Source: Candidatus Amarobacter glycogenicus (lineage in GTDB: Bacteria; Chloroflexota; Dehalococcoidia; Tepidiformales; Tepidiformaceae). From it: 64,000 nt of DNA. The translations under genes and the position numbers were made by a program. A model generated the notes under the pieces. The model ran no database searches, was not told the origin of the DNA, and saw only the letters and a program-made list of their open reading frames with translations. The stretch is from contig JADJZF010000009.1 of NCBI GenBank assembly GCA_016719395.1, forward strand, positions 1 through 64,000, in the 5' to 3' direction. Below, piece by piece: positions 37,296-47,648 of the stretch (position 1 is the stretch's first letter; every line of letters starts with the position of its first letter).

Positions 37296-38231
37296 ATGGC
37301 AGTTCGACTCGATGGCCAGGTAGCCCTGGTCACTGGCGCAGGCCGAGGCCTCGGCCGCGCGTACGCAATCGACCTCGCGAAGCACGGCGCGAAAATCATC
37401 GTCAACGACTTCGGCGGCAGCGTTTCCGGCGAAGGATCCAACGACGAGACGCCGGCCCAGCAGGTAGTGAACGAAATCAAGGCCCTCGGCGGCGATGCCG
37501 TCGCCAACCCGGGCGACGTCTGCAGCTACGAAGACTGCTTCAACATGGTGAAGCAGGCGATGGATACCTACGGGCGCCTCGACGCGGTTGTCGCGAACGC
37601 CGGCATCCTGCGGGACCTCGCCCTGCACAACATGGCCGAAAACGACTGGGACCTGGTCATCCGCGTCCACCTGAAGCAGTGCTATAACCTGATCCACCAT
37701 GCCTGGCCGGTGTTCCGCCAGCAGGCCTATGGCCGGGTCGTGATGGCGACTTCTTCCTCGGGTCTCGTCGGCAACTTCGGCCAGGGCAACTACGGCGCGG
37801 CCAAGGCCGGCATGTACGGCTTGATGAACGTCGCCAAGATCGAGGGCGAGAAGTACAACATCAAGGTCAACCTCATCTCTCCCGGCGCCCAGACGCGCAT
37901 GACGGAGAACCTGATGGGCCGCGACCCGAACGACGCCGAACGCGCCCAGGTGATGGCGCCGGACCACGTCGCCCCCGCGGTGACTTACCTGTCCTCTCCC
38001 CAGTGCAAGGAGAGCGGCATCTGCATCAACGCCTCGGGCGGGCGCTACAGCCGCTCGGCGATCGTCCTCACCAAGGGCGTGAACTACGACCCGCATCAGT
38101 TCAAGGATGCGGATTGGTTCGAAGCCAACTACGACAAGATCACGGACCTCACCGGTTCGTGGGCGCCCTGGAACATGCGCGAAACCCGCGAAGACCACGC
38201 TGCCGCCGTCGCGGCCGCAAAGAAGGCCTAA
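37296..38231 (+). CDS. Short-chain dehydrogenase (3-hydroxyacyl-CoA dehydrogenase type)
   Basis: 311 residues from MAVRLDGQVALVTGAGRGLG, with GGAGGA 9 bases upstream; this start is better than the one at 37260. NAD(P) motif TGAGRGLG, VVANAGIL, catalytic Ser in ATSSSGLVG, and Tyr/Lys in GNYGAAKAG. The insertion VNDFGGSVSGEGSNDETPAQ and the extended C-terminus match the dehydrogenase unit of multifunctional enzyme type 2 (HSD17B4-like), which acts on 3-hydroxyacyl-CoA. This fits the acyl-CoA dehydrogenase nearby. A strong hairpin follows. Confidence 0.93.
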   Translation: MAVRLDGQVALVTGAGRGLGRAYAIDLAKHGAKIIVNDFGGSVSGEGSNDETPAQQVVNEIKALGGDAVANPGDVCSYEDCFNMVKQAMDTYGRLDAVVANAGILRDLALHNMAENDWDLVIRVHLKQCYNLIHHAWPVFRQQAYGRVVMATSSSGLVGNFGQGNYGAAKAGMYGLMNVAKIEGEKYNIKVNLISPGAQTRMTENLMGRDPNDAERAQVMAPDHVAPAVTYLSSPQCKESGICINASGGRYSRSAIVLTKGVNYDPHQFKDADWFEANYDKITDLTGSWAPWNMRETREDHAAAVAAAKKA

Positions 38232-38256
38232 TCGCCTTCGTCCCCGCTAGAGCTAC

Positions 38257-38290
38257 GAAGGCCGGTGCTGACGCACCGGCCTTCGCTTTG
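38257..38290. terminator. Bidirectional terminator between SDR and nitroreductase
   Basis: A perfect 13-bp stem CGAAGGCCGGTGC/GCACCGGCCTTCG with a 4-base loop lies between convergent genes, followed by a short T-rich tail (CTTTG). Confidence 0.85.
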
Positions 38291-38327
38291 TTCGCACACG
38301 GGGCGATGATTCCGGCCTCGCCTCGTC

Positions 38328-38993
38328 TTAACCCGGCGCCCATCGGTCGCTCCAGCCGTCGTCGGGTTGCCCTTCGGCAAAGGGCCACGGCTCGCCGAAG
38401 CGTTCGTTGTAGACCACGGTCTTCACGGGCTTCCGGTTCAGTCTCCCCTGGTTGTCGGTTGGGTATCCGAGTGGAATGAGGCAGTAGAGCTGGTTGTTCT
38501 CGGGGATCCCGAGCATACCGTTGAGCTGCTCGCGCATCGGCAGGTTGAAAATGGAACTCCCCAGCCCCATTGCGCGGGCGGCCAGCTGGAAGTTCTGGAC
38601 GGCCGGGAAGGTGCTTCCCCCGGGCGTTGAGTGACGCGCCTTCATACCAAGCACGGCAACGATGACGGGGACGGTCTCCAGGTGCATCGCAAGGTCGCGG
38701 ACGCTGAGGAGCGAGAGGCGCTGGTTGCGGGGAAGCGCCTGGATGTCCTCATCGCTGCCGTAGCGCGCCGAATAGCGGCTCCAGCCTTCCATCGCCCATT
38801 CCCGCAACTGCCGCTTGACCTCGGCGTCGCGGATGATGATGAAGCGCCAATCCTGGGCATTCTGGCCAGAGGAGGCGCGGATCGCCGCATCGAAGAGCTG
38901 GAAGAGGACCGCATCGGGCACGCCATCTGGCTTGAAGCGCCGGAGAGCACGGGTGGTGTATATGGTTTGGAAGAGGCCGGGGTCGCTGGACAT
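38328..38993 (-). CDS. Nitroreductase family protein
   Basis: 221 residues from MSSDPGLFQTIYTTRALRRF; the Arg-rich TTRALRRFKPDGVPD binds FMN. ASSGQNAQDWRFIIIRD and QNFQLAARAMGLGSSIFN are typical, and the C-terminal IPLGYPTDNQGRLNRKPV is common in this group. FMN-dependent NAD(P)H oxidoreductase acting on nitro or quinone compounds, or unsaturated acyl groups; the substrate is unknown. It is convergent with the SDR gene. Confidence 0.93.
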   Translation of the reverse strand: MSSDPGLFQTIYTTRALRRFKPDGVPDAVLFQLFDAAIRASSGQNAQDWRFIIIRDAEVKRQLREWAMEGWSRYSARYGSDEDIQALPRNQRLSLLSVRDLAMHLETVPVIVAVLGMKARHSTPGGSTFPAVQNFQLAARAMGLGSSIFNLPMREQLNGMLGIPENNQLYCLIPLGYPTDNQGRLNRKPVKTVVYNERFGEPWPFAEGQPDDGWSDRWAPG

Positions 38994-39186
38994 GTTCCTG
39001 ATTGAACCGCAGCCGTGCCCCGATGCCAAGGCCCAAACGGGCTCAGGCGTGACACCTGCGTGACGGCGCGGCCTCCAGCGACGAGAAAACGGAGACAGCG
39101 AATCCGCAGCGACCGGGGGAGGGACGTGCGGTTCGCCGCGGCCCGCTGTTGCGTCTTCCCATCGGCGCAGTGAAACTTGGAAGCGA

Positions 39187-39261
39187 TCCCCGATAGCTCA
39201 ATGGTAGAGCACGCGGCTGTTAACCGCGGTGTTCGTGGTTCGAATCCACGTCGGGGAGCCA
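39187..39261 (+). tRNA. tRNA-Asn (GTT)
   Basis: Acceptor arms TCCCCGA/TCGGGGA, D arm TAGCTCAATGGTAGAGCA, anticodon arm with loop CTGTTAA (anticodon GTT), T loop TTCGAAT and an encoded CCA. The cloverleaf is complete. Confidence 0.97.
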
Positions 39262-39462
39262 CCCAATCATTTGTTCTACGTGAACAGAGGGCGCAGTGGC
39301 GCGGCGATCTACAGCCTGATTGTCTCCGCGAAGACGGACTGTCTCGACCCGCACTCTATCCGGCGGATCTGCTGGCCCTGCCGGACCACACCATCAGCAG
39401 GATCGAGTTGCTCCCCTGGAATTGGGGCGGTGTCACGACTCTCGCGGCCTGATCGGGCTAAC

Positions 39463-39971
39463 TTACCCGCCCGCAGAGGCCGATGCCCCAATGGCTGCCG
39501 CGTATCTTCCGTAAAGCGTCGCCGCCCTATCAACATCGAATGGCGTTCGCTCGCCGACAATGGCTTTCGGGAGAGCGTCCAGGTGCGTGTGCCAGCCTGC
39601 GGCAACGTCCAACAGGTGTCGCGCCGGCAGATTTGATTGCACCAAGGTAACTCGCGATGCGTCATCACCGAGCTTGAGAATTGTAATCCTCACCTCTGAT
39701 CCGGGATGGTCGGCGTGCGGCCATGTCCACTTGAAGGACGACGGCGCCGACACCTCCAGCACTTCGCCATCCACGGTGCATTGGCCGCGTAGCCGAAAGC
39801 GCCCCGCCGGCCGCAGGTCAACCTCCGCTTCCGACAGCCAGTCCCCGATCCGATCTGGGGAGGTGACGGCATTCCAACGGCTTCGGGTGCGTATGGAAGG
39901 TCTCGTTCGAAACGCAACTCATGCAGGCCGTCGCTCAACGTAGAAACGGAGCCGAGGGGGGTGTGACCCAT
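39463..39971 (-). CDS. SRPBCC (AHSA1-type) protein, one frameshift
   Basis: The ATG at 39971 gives MGHTPLGSVSTLSDGLHELRF, then ERDLPYAPEAV. One T added to TT at about 39876 restores WNAVTSPDRIGDWLSEAEVD and the frame to FKWTWPHADHPGSEVRITIL, HTHLDALPKAI and the stop at 39463. The reconstructed length is about 169 residues, normal for the family. It is a ligand-binding START-like fold; the role is unknown. It stands alone between tRNA-Asn and the glycosyltransferase. Confidence 0.8.
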
Positions 39972-40313
39972 CGTCGACCTCACGCAAAGGGGTGTCCGGA
40001 CGGTACGGTAACGGAATGGCAGCCGTCCATCTGCAGGACGCGGACTTCGCCGGCAACCACCGGGCTCACTCGCCACACGTTCAGTCACTGTGGCCTCCCG
40101 GAGGGAATCGGCAGGCCCCGGTCGCCGCGCCGCATGAAGCGTGCGGGAGATTGGCCCACATTGCGCCCTGTTGGGCCGCTCCGGTTCGCACACGGCGGCG
40201 GTCCAGAGCACTCCTCCCGTTGTTTGCTCACTCGTTGGCGCGCTCGTACGCTGCCCTTTCCCGTCACAGGCCCGCGCGGCCACAAGACCGGTACACCCGA
40301 TGGAGACGAGAGC
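39972..40313. other. Intergenic region without a supportable gene
   Basis: About 340 bases between two divergent genes. Open frames on both strands lack protein-like composition. Promoters for the SRPBCC gene and the glycosyltransferase are expected here, but no clear -10/-35 pair is seen. Confidence 0.4.
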
Positions 40314-41489
40314 TTGCGCATTGCCATGGTGTCCCCCTATGACATCGGGACCCCCAGCGGTGTCAACGTTCATGTGACGAATCTCTCCCGCGAGATCCGG
40401 TCGCGCGGGCACGAAGTCACCTGCTTCTTCCCCGGCGAACCCGGAGATGGGGCGCCGGAAGGATCCCGGTTCATCGGCAGGGCCTTTCCGGTGCCCTCGG
40501 GCGATTCCGTCGCCCGCATCGCGCTCTCCCCGTTCCTGGGCCGGCAGGTATCGAAGGCATTGAACGAAGGCGACTATGACGTCGTCCATATCCACGAACC
40601 GCTCACACCGATGCTGCCGCTGCAGTTCCTTCGCCACTCCCGCGCGCTCACCATCGGGACCTTCCACGCGGCACACGACAATGGAAGCAAGGGCTACTTG
40701 CTGGCGGGGCCGGTGCTGCGGCGCATGGCGCCGAAGCTCCACGGCCGGATCGCCGTCTCTCCCGCGGCCGCGCGGCTCGTCCTCCGCTACTTTCCCGGCA
40801 GCTACGAGATCATCCCGAACGGTATCGAGACCGACCGCTTCCGCGTGGCCCTCGACCGGCCCGCCCAACTCGTCGGCAAGGATCCGTACATCCTGTTCGT
40901 CGGTCGCTTCGAGGAGCGCAAGGGTCTTCCCATCCTCCTCCGGGCGTTCGCCGAGCTGAAGGCGAGGGTGCCCCAGGTCCACCTGGTCGTCGTCGGCGCG
41001 GGCGGCCGCCGCAAGAACTACGAGGAGTGGGTTTCCCGGCGAGCGGTCCCGGATGTCCATTTCGCCGGTTACGTGCCGGATGAGTTGCTCCCGGCGTACT
41101 ACCAGCACGCGGCGGTCTTCTGTGCACCGAACACCGGCAACGAATCGTTCGGCATCGTGCTCCTCGAAGCGATGGCGGCAGGTTGCCCGGTCGTCGCTTC
41201 CAACATCCAGGGTTTCGCCGAGCTCGTCGTCTATGGGGCGCACGGCCTGCTCGTGACTCCCCGGTCATCGAGCGCCCTCTCAGACGTGCTCACACGCGTT
41301 TTCACCGATGAGAAACTGCGGACCTCGTTGGCTTCGCGCGGCGCCGATCACGTCGAACAATTCGCATGGCCGGTCGTGGCGGATCGGATCCTGTCCTACT
41401 ACGAAGAGGTCGCCGAGCGGAGGGAATCGCGCTGGGCTCCCGCCCCGCAGGCGCGCGCACCGCCGGTTCGTTGGCCAATGGGCCGCTGA
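40314..41489 (+). CDS. GT4-family glycosyltransferase (PimA-like)
   Basis: 391 residues from TTG (LRIAMVSPYDIGTPSGVNVH), with GGAG about 9 bases upstream; ATG at 40326 is an alternative. It has the GT-B fold: N-terminal acceptor domain with GVNVHVTNLS and DVVHIHEPLTPMLP, then the nucleotide-sugar domain IIPNGIETDRF, YILFVGRFEERKGLP and the retaining E-x7-E motif in NESFGIVLLEAM. Members transfer mannose to phosphatidylinositol or related lipids; with no lipid gene nearby the acceptor is not certain. It is cytoplasmic or membrane-peripheral. Confidence 0.92.
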   Translation: MRIAMVSPYDIGTPSGVNVHVTNLSREIRSRGHEVTCFFPGEPGDGAPEGSRFIGRAFPVPSGDSVARIALSPFLGRQVSKALNEGDYDVVHIHEPLTPMLPLQFLRHSRALTIGTFHAAHDNGSKGYLLAGPVLRRMAPKLHGRIAVSPAAARLVLRYFPGSYEIIPNGIETDRFRVALDRPAQLVGKDPYILFVGRFEERKGLPILLRAFAELKARVPQVHLVVVGAGGRRKNYEEWVSRRAVPDVHFAGYVPDELLPAYYQHAAVFCAPNTGNESFGIVLLEAMAAGCPVVASNIQGFAELVVYGAHGLLVTPRSSSALSDVLTRVFTDEKLRTSLASRGADHVEQFAWPVVADRILSYYEEVAERRESRWAPAPQARAPPVRWPMGR

Positions 41490-41566
41490 AGTAGGGCCTA
41501 CCCGGTAGTGCACAAAAACACCACAACCGGTGTAGATTCCCCGAGAGACCGGAGGGGGCACCGTCT

Positions 41567-44500
41567 ATGAGCGAGAACCAGGAACACAACCAAAAAGCGG
41601 CCAGTCCCGCCACGGCCGCCATCGTCGGGCTCGATGTGGGCTCCACAACCGTGAAGGCCGTGGTGTTGGATCCCGGCACTGGCGCCATTCTCTGGAGCGA
41701 CTACGTCCGCCACGAAACGCGGCAAGCGGAGAAGGTCCTCGAGTTTCTTTCCCGCATCGAATCCGCCTTCCCGGCGGCCAACGGCAACTTCCGGATATTC
41801 ATGACGGGGAGCGGTGGCCCGGCGCTCGCGGAGCACATTGGGGCCAAGTTCGTGCAGGAGGTCAACGCGGTATCGCTCGCAGTGGAACGCCTGCACCCCG
41901 AGACCGGGTCGGTCATCGAACTCGGCGGCCAGGACGCGAAGATCATCATCTGGCAGGTTGATGAGACAAGCGGAGCGAAGCGAAAACTGCCCAGCATGAA
42001 CGACAAGTGCGCGGGGGGCACCGGCGCCGTCGTCGACAAGATCAGCGCCAAGCTCGGCCTCTCCGGCGACCAGCTCCGGGACCTTCCCTTGGGGGATCAA
42101 GCTCCACGCGGTAGCGGGCAAGTGCGGAGTCTTCGCCGAGACCGACATCAACGGGCTGCAGAAGCAGGGCGTGCCACCCGAGGAGTTGATGGCCTCACTC
42201 TTCGACGCCATCGTCCAGCAGAACCTGAGTGTGCTCACGCGGGGCAACACGCTTCGCCCGGTCGTCCTGCTGCTCGGTGGGCCGAACTCGTTCCTCCCGG
42301 CCCTGCGCGATGCCTGGCGCGCCCACATTCCCCGGCTCTGGGAGGAGCGGAATACCCCGCTCACCCCGGGCGTGGACCCGAAAGACCTCATCATCGTCCC
42401 CGAGAACGCGCTCTACTTCGCGGCCCTTGGCGCGGCGTTTTACGGTTCGGAAGAGGATGCGAGCATCGGGCGCTACACCGGCGTTGAATCTCTCACGGCG
42501 TATGTCCGCGAGGGCCGGAATGCCATGCGTGACGTTTCCGGCGCCCCTGGACTCGTCAGTTCTGCCGAGGAACTGGAGGACTTCCGGAAGCGGTATGCAC
42601 TGGAACCCTTCATGCCGCCCACTTTCTCCCCCGGACAGGTGGTGGAAGCCTACCTCGGCATCGACGGAGGTTCGACCTCGACGAAGGGAGTCCTGCTCGG
42701 GCCGGATGCGAAGCTCATCGCTCGCGCTTACCAGCTTTCAAAGGGAAACCCGATTTCGGACGCCCAGGAGATCCTTGCCGACCTCCGGCACCAGGTCGAA
42801 GACCAGGGAGCGGAACTGGTTGTGCGAGGGCTGGGCACGACGGGCTACGCGAAGGACATCCTCAAGGACACTCTTGGCGCCGATGTCGCCATCGTGGAGA
42901 CGGTCGCCCACACCCAGTCGGCGCTCCACTACTACGACGATGTCGATGTGATCGTGGATGTCGGTGGCCAGGACATCAAGGTCATCGTACTCAGCGGCCG
43001 AAAGGTCAAGGACTTCCGCCTGAACACGCAGTGCTCGGCGGGTAACGGTTACTTCCTTCAGTCCACGGCCAACCGATTCGGCTTCAGCGTCGATGAATAC
43101 GCGGACGCCGCGTTCTCGGCCGAACACCTCCCCCTCTTCAGCTATGGCTGTGCCGTGTTCATGGAATCGGACATCGTCAATTTCCAGCAGCTCGGCTGGA
43201 GCCGGGAAGAAATCATGGCGGGGCTCGCCGCGGTCCTGCCCAAGAACATCTGGCTGTACGTCGTTCAGGAACCGAACCTCGCCAAGCTGGGGCGCCGTTT
43301 CGTGCTCCAGGGCGGGACCCAGCACAACCTTGCTGCGGTGAAGTCTCAACACGACTTCATCAAGTCGCGCGTGCCCGATGCCGATGTTGTCGTCCACCGC
43401 TACACCGGCGAGTCCGGCGCGATCGGCGCGGCGCTCGAAGCGAGGCGGGTCGTCGACGGCGGCAGGTCCACGTTCATCGACTTCGGAGCTGCCGAAGGGC
43501 TGCACTTCACCTCGACGCGGGACGAATCGACGCGCTGCAACTACTGCACCAATAACTGTCTTCGCACCTTCATCGACACCGAGACGCCCGAGTTCGGTCA
43601 CCGCCGCTTCATCATCGCAACCTGCGAAAAAGGCGGCGTGAGCGACCTGGACAGCATGCGCACGATCAAGGCGCGAATCGACCAGGTGAAGAAAGAGAAC
43701 CCGAACTTCGTCGAAATCGCCGGGAAGGATGCATTCCGCGCGCCTGGAGCGGAACCGGCGCCCGAACCTCGCGCCCCAGCCCTCACGCGTCTGAATCCCG
43801 TGAGGCACCAGCGCTGGAACAAACGCCGGGAGCAGGCGAAGAAGCTGCGCCGGGAGGCCGTCATCGGGATCCCTCGCGTACTGAACATGTATAGCTACGG
43901 GCCGTTCTTCTCGGCCTACTTCCAGGCGCTTGGCATCCCGTCTTCCAACATCGTGTTCTCAGACGTGACGAGCGAGGCGATGTGGCGTGAGGGCTCCCGC
44001 AGGGGGTCCATCGACCAGTGTTTCCCCAGCAAAGTCGCCCTCGCGCACGTGCACCAGCTCCTCACCGGCATGCGGAAGAAGCCGAACATCATCTTCTTCC
44101 CGATCTTCACCACGCTCCTGACCGAGCTGGAGAACGTGCTGGACTCGTGCGCGTGCCCGACAGTGGCGGGCACACCACAGGTCGTGAAGGCCGCCTTCAC
44201 CAAGGAAGGCGACAGCTTCGCTCAGGCCGGCGCCCGTTACTACGACCCGGTCCTCTCCTTCGCCGAGCCTGAGCTCTTTGAGCACCAGTTGCTCGCATTC
44301 GCCGGACCGGCCCTCGATGTGACCGAATCGGAGAACGAGCACGCGATCCGCCAGGGTTACCGGGCACTGGACCGGTTCAGGTCATCTCTCCGCGACCAGG
44401 GCCGGGCTGTCCTCGAGGAACTCGAGCGCGAGCACCGCCCGGGCATCGTCCTCCTCGGTCGGCCCTACCACAACGACCCCGGGCTCAACCATGAGATCGT

Positions 44501-45134
44501 GGAATCGCTCCAGAAGTGCGGATATCCCGTGTTCACGATCGACTCGCTCCCGACGAACCCCGAGATCCTCGACCGGCTCTTCGGCGACGACATCGCGAGG
44601 GGCGACATCCGGAGTGCCATGGACATCACCGATGTCTGGAAGAACGCCTACTCGGAGAATTCCAGCCGAAAGCTGTGGGCGGCGAAGTACGTGGCACGCC
44701 ACCCCAACCTCGTGGCCCTGGACCTCTCGAGCTTCAAGTGCGGCCACGATGCCCCGATGTACAGCGTTGTGGAATCGATAGTGCAGGCGACCGACTCCCC
44801 GTACTTCACGTTCCACGATATCGACGAGAACCGGCCGGCCGGTTCGATCAAGATCCGGGTCGAGACGATCGCCTACTTCCTCCAGCGCCACCAGGAACAG
44901 CTCATGCGCCGGGCGGGCCTGGAGGACCGCATCCAGGACGCGCTCCGCGCTTACGAGGAGCGGATTCGCGCGGGGGACCCGTTCATCCCCAACGAAGTGT
45001 TCGCCCCCGCGGGCGAAAGCCGCCGCTGGGACAACCTCATCCCCCTGGAACTCGCCATGAGTTCCAACGGCGGTCCAGGCGGGGGCTGCGCCGCGGGCTG
45101 CAGCAGCGGCGCCTGTGGAGGGTGCGGGAACTGA
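41567..45134 (+). CDS. Giant BcrAD/BadFG-type activase with DUF2229 region (2-hydroxyacyl-CoA dehydratase family), one frameshift
   Basis: About 1188 residues. The first ASKHA activase domain has GLDVGSTTVKAVVLD (about 20) and the cluster Cys in DKCAGGTGAVVDK. A shift near 42095, in a run of G, separates it from GIKLHAVAGKCGVFAETDI. A second activase domain from about residue 361 has GIDGGSTSTKGVLL and QCSAGNGYF. CNYCTNNC (about 655) is probably another iron-sulfur site. The C-terminal part has DUF2229/dehydratase-like sequence (YSYGPFFSAYFQALGIPSSN, LLGRPYHNDPGLNHEI). Activases pass electrons with ATP hydrolysis to radical dehydratases. The end is Cys-rich (CAAGCSSGACGGCGN). The partner gene follows 45 bases later. 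Confidence 0.88.
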
Positions 45135-45179
45135 GCTATCGGAAGGACACCCCCTAAGGACCACAACCAGGAGAGAGTC

Positions 45180-46778
45180 ATGCCGCAAGTCATCCAGGAA
45201 GACGAGATAAAGGAACAGCTCGACGCCTACGAGCGCCAGCTCCGTAAGGAGTGGGATTTGCCCGCCACGGCCAGCTCCCACTTCAAGCGCCCGGCCGAAC
45301 TGGCGTTCACGCGCACAGAACGAGACAAGGTGACGATCCTGTTCGGCGGGCTCACGCGGACTCACGACTACGTGCTCAAGGCGGCCGTCCAGGGGATCGG
45401 CTACAACGCGCAGGATCTCCCCGTACCCGACAACCAGGCCCTCGCGATCGGGAAAGAGTTCGGCAACCGCGGACAGTGCAACCCGACGTACTACACGGTC
45501 GGGAACCTGGTCATGTACCTCAAAGCCCTTCGCGAAGCCGGTGTGGAAGACATCGAATCTCGCTTTGTCTTCGTCACGGCCGGGGCATGCGGACCCTGCC
45601 GCTTCGGCATGTACGAGGCCGAGTACCGGAAGGCGCTCACTGATTCCGGTTTCCCGAACTTCCGGGTGATGATCCTGCAGCAGTCGGGGGGCCTCACCGA
45701 GGACCCCACGAGCGAAACGACGGCTGAGCCGAATGGCGGCATCGACTTCAACCGCACGTTCTTCGCGACGGTGCTGCGGGCCCTCATTGCGTCAGACATC
45801 ATCAACACCATGGCACAAAGCATCCGGCCTTACGAAATCACGCCGGGCGCCACCGACGAGGTGCTCTCCAATGCGCGCGAGATGCTCGCCGACAGCTTCG
45901 CGCGCGGGAACTCCGTCTGGCTGACGCTCCGGCGCATCCGGAAGCCCTTCGAGAGCATCGAAGTCGATTACACCCGCTTGAAGCCGAAGGTGCGCATCAC
46001 GGGAGAGTTCTGGGCGCAGACGACCGAGGGCGACGGGTCCTACAAGCTGCAGAGCTGGCTCGAGTCCGAAGGCGCGGAAGTCCTTACTGAACCGATCGGG
46101 ACATGGATCGACTACATCCTGTACGGCGCAATTTCCCGTCAGAAGGAGCGCCTGGGGATTGTCAGCGGCGCACGCAAGCGGCTCGTGACACTCTGGCTGG
46201 GGTTGCGCCTCTACAAGAGCTTCTACACCTTCTACCGGTCGGCCTTCGGCTTCCGCACGGCCCCGCTGGTATCGCAGAAGGCGCTGGCCGAGGCCGCCGG
46301 TGACTACTACGACACCCGCATCGGGGGCGGCGAAGGGCACATGGAAGTGGGGAAGCACATCCTCACGTTCAAGAAGCGCGAGGCCCACATGGTGACCTCG
46401 ATCAAGCCGTTCGGTTGCATGCCCAGCACCCAATCCGACGGCGTCCAATCCAAGGTCATTTCCGACCTCAAGGAAAGCATCTTCCTGCCGATCGAGACCT
46501 CCGGCGACGGAGAGGTCAACGTCAAGAGTCGCGTCCAGATGAAGCTCTACGAGGCGAAGGTGCGCGCGCGCGAAGAACTCGGCGAGGCGCTGGAGCGGCA
46601 TGGGGTCACCGTTGAGGAGGTTCGCTCCTTCGCGGCTGAACACCCGAAGCTCCTCCGCCCGACCCAGCGACTGCCCGACCGGTATGTCAGCAACGCGGCG
46701 AACTTCGTGGAGAAAGTGGCGCGCCAAATGCCGCGCCACCGCGTCCGAAAGGATGCGGCCGAACGGTCTGTCTCGTGA
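45180..46778 (+). CDS. 2-hydroxyacyl-CoA dehydratase-like protein
   Basis: 532 residues with an AGGAGAG site. Cys residues lie in GNRGQCNPTYY and TAGACGPCRFGMYEAEY, suitable for an iron-sulfur cluster like that of the HgdB/BcrB family. Further family marks are GEFWAQTTEGDGSYKLQSWL, GGGEGHMEVGKHIL and IKPFGCMPSTQSDGV. It pairs with the giant activase upstream, and this two-gene arrangement recurs in bacteria as an uncharacterised activase/dehydratase system. The substrate could be a 2-hydroxyacyl-CoA or another CoA thioester. The enzyme should be oxygen-sensitive. Confidence 0.88.
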   Translation: MPQVIQEDEIKEQLDAYERQLRKEWDLPATASSHFKRPAELAFTRTERDKVTILFGGLTRTHDYVLKAAVQGIGYNAQDLPVPDNQALAIGKEFGNRGQCNPTYYTVGNLVMYLKALREAGVEDIESRFVFVTAGACGPCRFGMYEAEYRKALTDSGFPNFRVMILQQSGGLTEDPTSETTAEPNGGIDFNRTFFATVLRALIASDIINTMAQSIRPYEITPGATDEVLSNAREMLADSFARGNSVWLTLRRIRKPFESIEVDYTRLKPKVRITGEFWAQTTEGDGSYKLQSWLESEGAEVLTEPIGTWIDYILYGAISRQKERLGIVSGARKRLVTLWLGLRLYKSFYTFYRSAFGFRTAPLVSQKALAEAAGDYYDTRIGGGEGHMEVGKHILTFKKREAHMVTSIKPFGCMPSTQSDGVQSKVISDLKESIFLPIETSGDGEVNVKSRVQMKLYEAKVRAREELGEALERHGVTVEEVRSFAAEHPKLLRPTQRLPDRYVSNAANFVEKVARQMPRHRVRKDAAERSVS

Positions 46779-46841
46779 CGGATCGCAGGCCGTCGGCGGC
46801 AGTCATCCTCAGCGCCTGACCAACACGCGCCAACCGGTCCG

Positions 46842-46884
46842 CCGTTCACCGTTTTCCGCCCCCAGGCGGCAGGACGGTGAACGG
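46842..46884. repeat. Long inverted repeat, possible terminator or leader hairpin
   Basis: Perfect 11-bp arms CCGTTCACCGT/ACGGTGAACGG enclose an inner CCGCC/GGCGG pair. Outside the arms, GCCAAC and GTTGGC also match. No T-run follows, so it may be a Rho-assisted terminator for the dehydratase operon or a leader element of the next cluster. Confidence 0.6.
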
Positions 46885-46991
46885 TTGGCAAACAACCTGT
46901 AAAACGGCCGGATCCGAGCCCTTTCACGCGACCAATTTCGAGACGCACGAGCGATGTGAGTGTCGAATGCTAAACGCGTGAAGGAGCAGGA

Positions 46992-47648
46992 ATGAACCGC
47001 ATTTCCTCACTCATCTCCGCCGGGCTGGTCACGGGACTCACGGCTGCCGCTGGCGGACTGACGGTCTCGCAGGGCCTGTTCTTCGGCACGGGCTCATCGG
47101 AGCCCGCCGCATGGTCCGATACAGCGACCTCACTTGCGAACGAGACCACCCCGGTTACGAGCGATCCGCAGACGGCCCCGGCAACGCCAGCTGAGCCAGA
47201 AATCGAGTACGTCTACCGCAACGGAGAACCGATCGTGGTGACGCGGCAAGTGCCCTACGCCGCCGGCGGGTCGTCCGGCGCCGGGGCGGCGGCCTCTTCA
47301 CCCGCGCCGGCGACCCAGCAAGCAACCCCGCCGCCACCGGCGAGCAGCACGCCTGCCGCCCCGGTGGCCAAAGCAACCACTCCGCCGCAACCGCCGGTCC
47401 AACCCCCCGCCATACCCACGCAGGCGTCGCCAACCTCGGCGCCGGCCATACCGTCAGCTGCCGCCGCCACCCCTTCCCAGGTGCCCACCGCGGCGGCGAG
47501 TGGCCCAGCACCGGCTCCGGCTTCGCCAGGCCAGCACGAAGACGACGAAGACGACGAAGACCACGAGGAGGAACACGAAGACGAAGACCACGAGGAGGAA
47601 GACGAGCACGAAGACGATCGTGACGAGGACGAGGAGGACGACGACTGA
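46992..47648 (+). CDS. Exported protein with Pro-rich middle and Asp/Glu/His tail
   Basis: 218 residues; AAGGAG precedes the ATG. A signal peptide or anchor lies at residues 1-30 (SLISAGLVTGLTAAAGGL). A short folded-looking patch, IEYVYRNGEPIVVTRQVPYA (about 70-90), is followed by about 85 residues of Pro/Ala/Thr/Gln linker. The last 37 residues are almost only Asp, Glu and His. The tail should bind cations. The stop overlaps the next start (TGATG). The patch YVYRNGEPIVVTRQV resembles a segment of the next protein (RQVVVIEQRPVYYVTQY). No family is recognised. Confidence 0.8.
   Translation: MNRISSLISAGLVTGLTAAAGGLTVSQGLFFGTGSSEPAAWSDTATSLANETTPVTSDPQTAPATPAEPEIEYVYRNGEPIVVTRQVPYAAGGSSGAGAAASSPAPATQQATPPPPASSTPAAPVAKATTPPQPPVQPPAIPTQASPTSAPAIPSAAAATPSQVPTAAASGPAPAPASPGQHEDDEDDEDHEEEHEDEDHEEEDEHEDDRDEDEEDDD

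Noticed and set aside
41504..41566. Promoter of the activase operon
   Set aside because: The gap is only 77 bases and holds no convincing -10/-35 pair.
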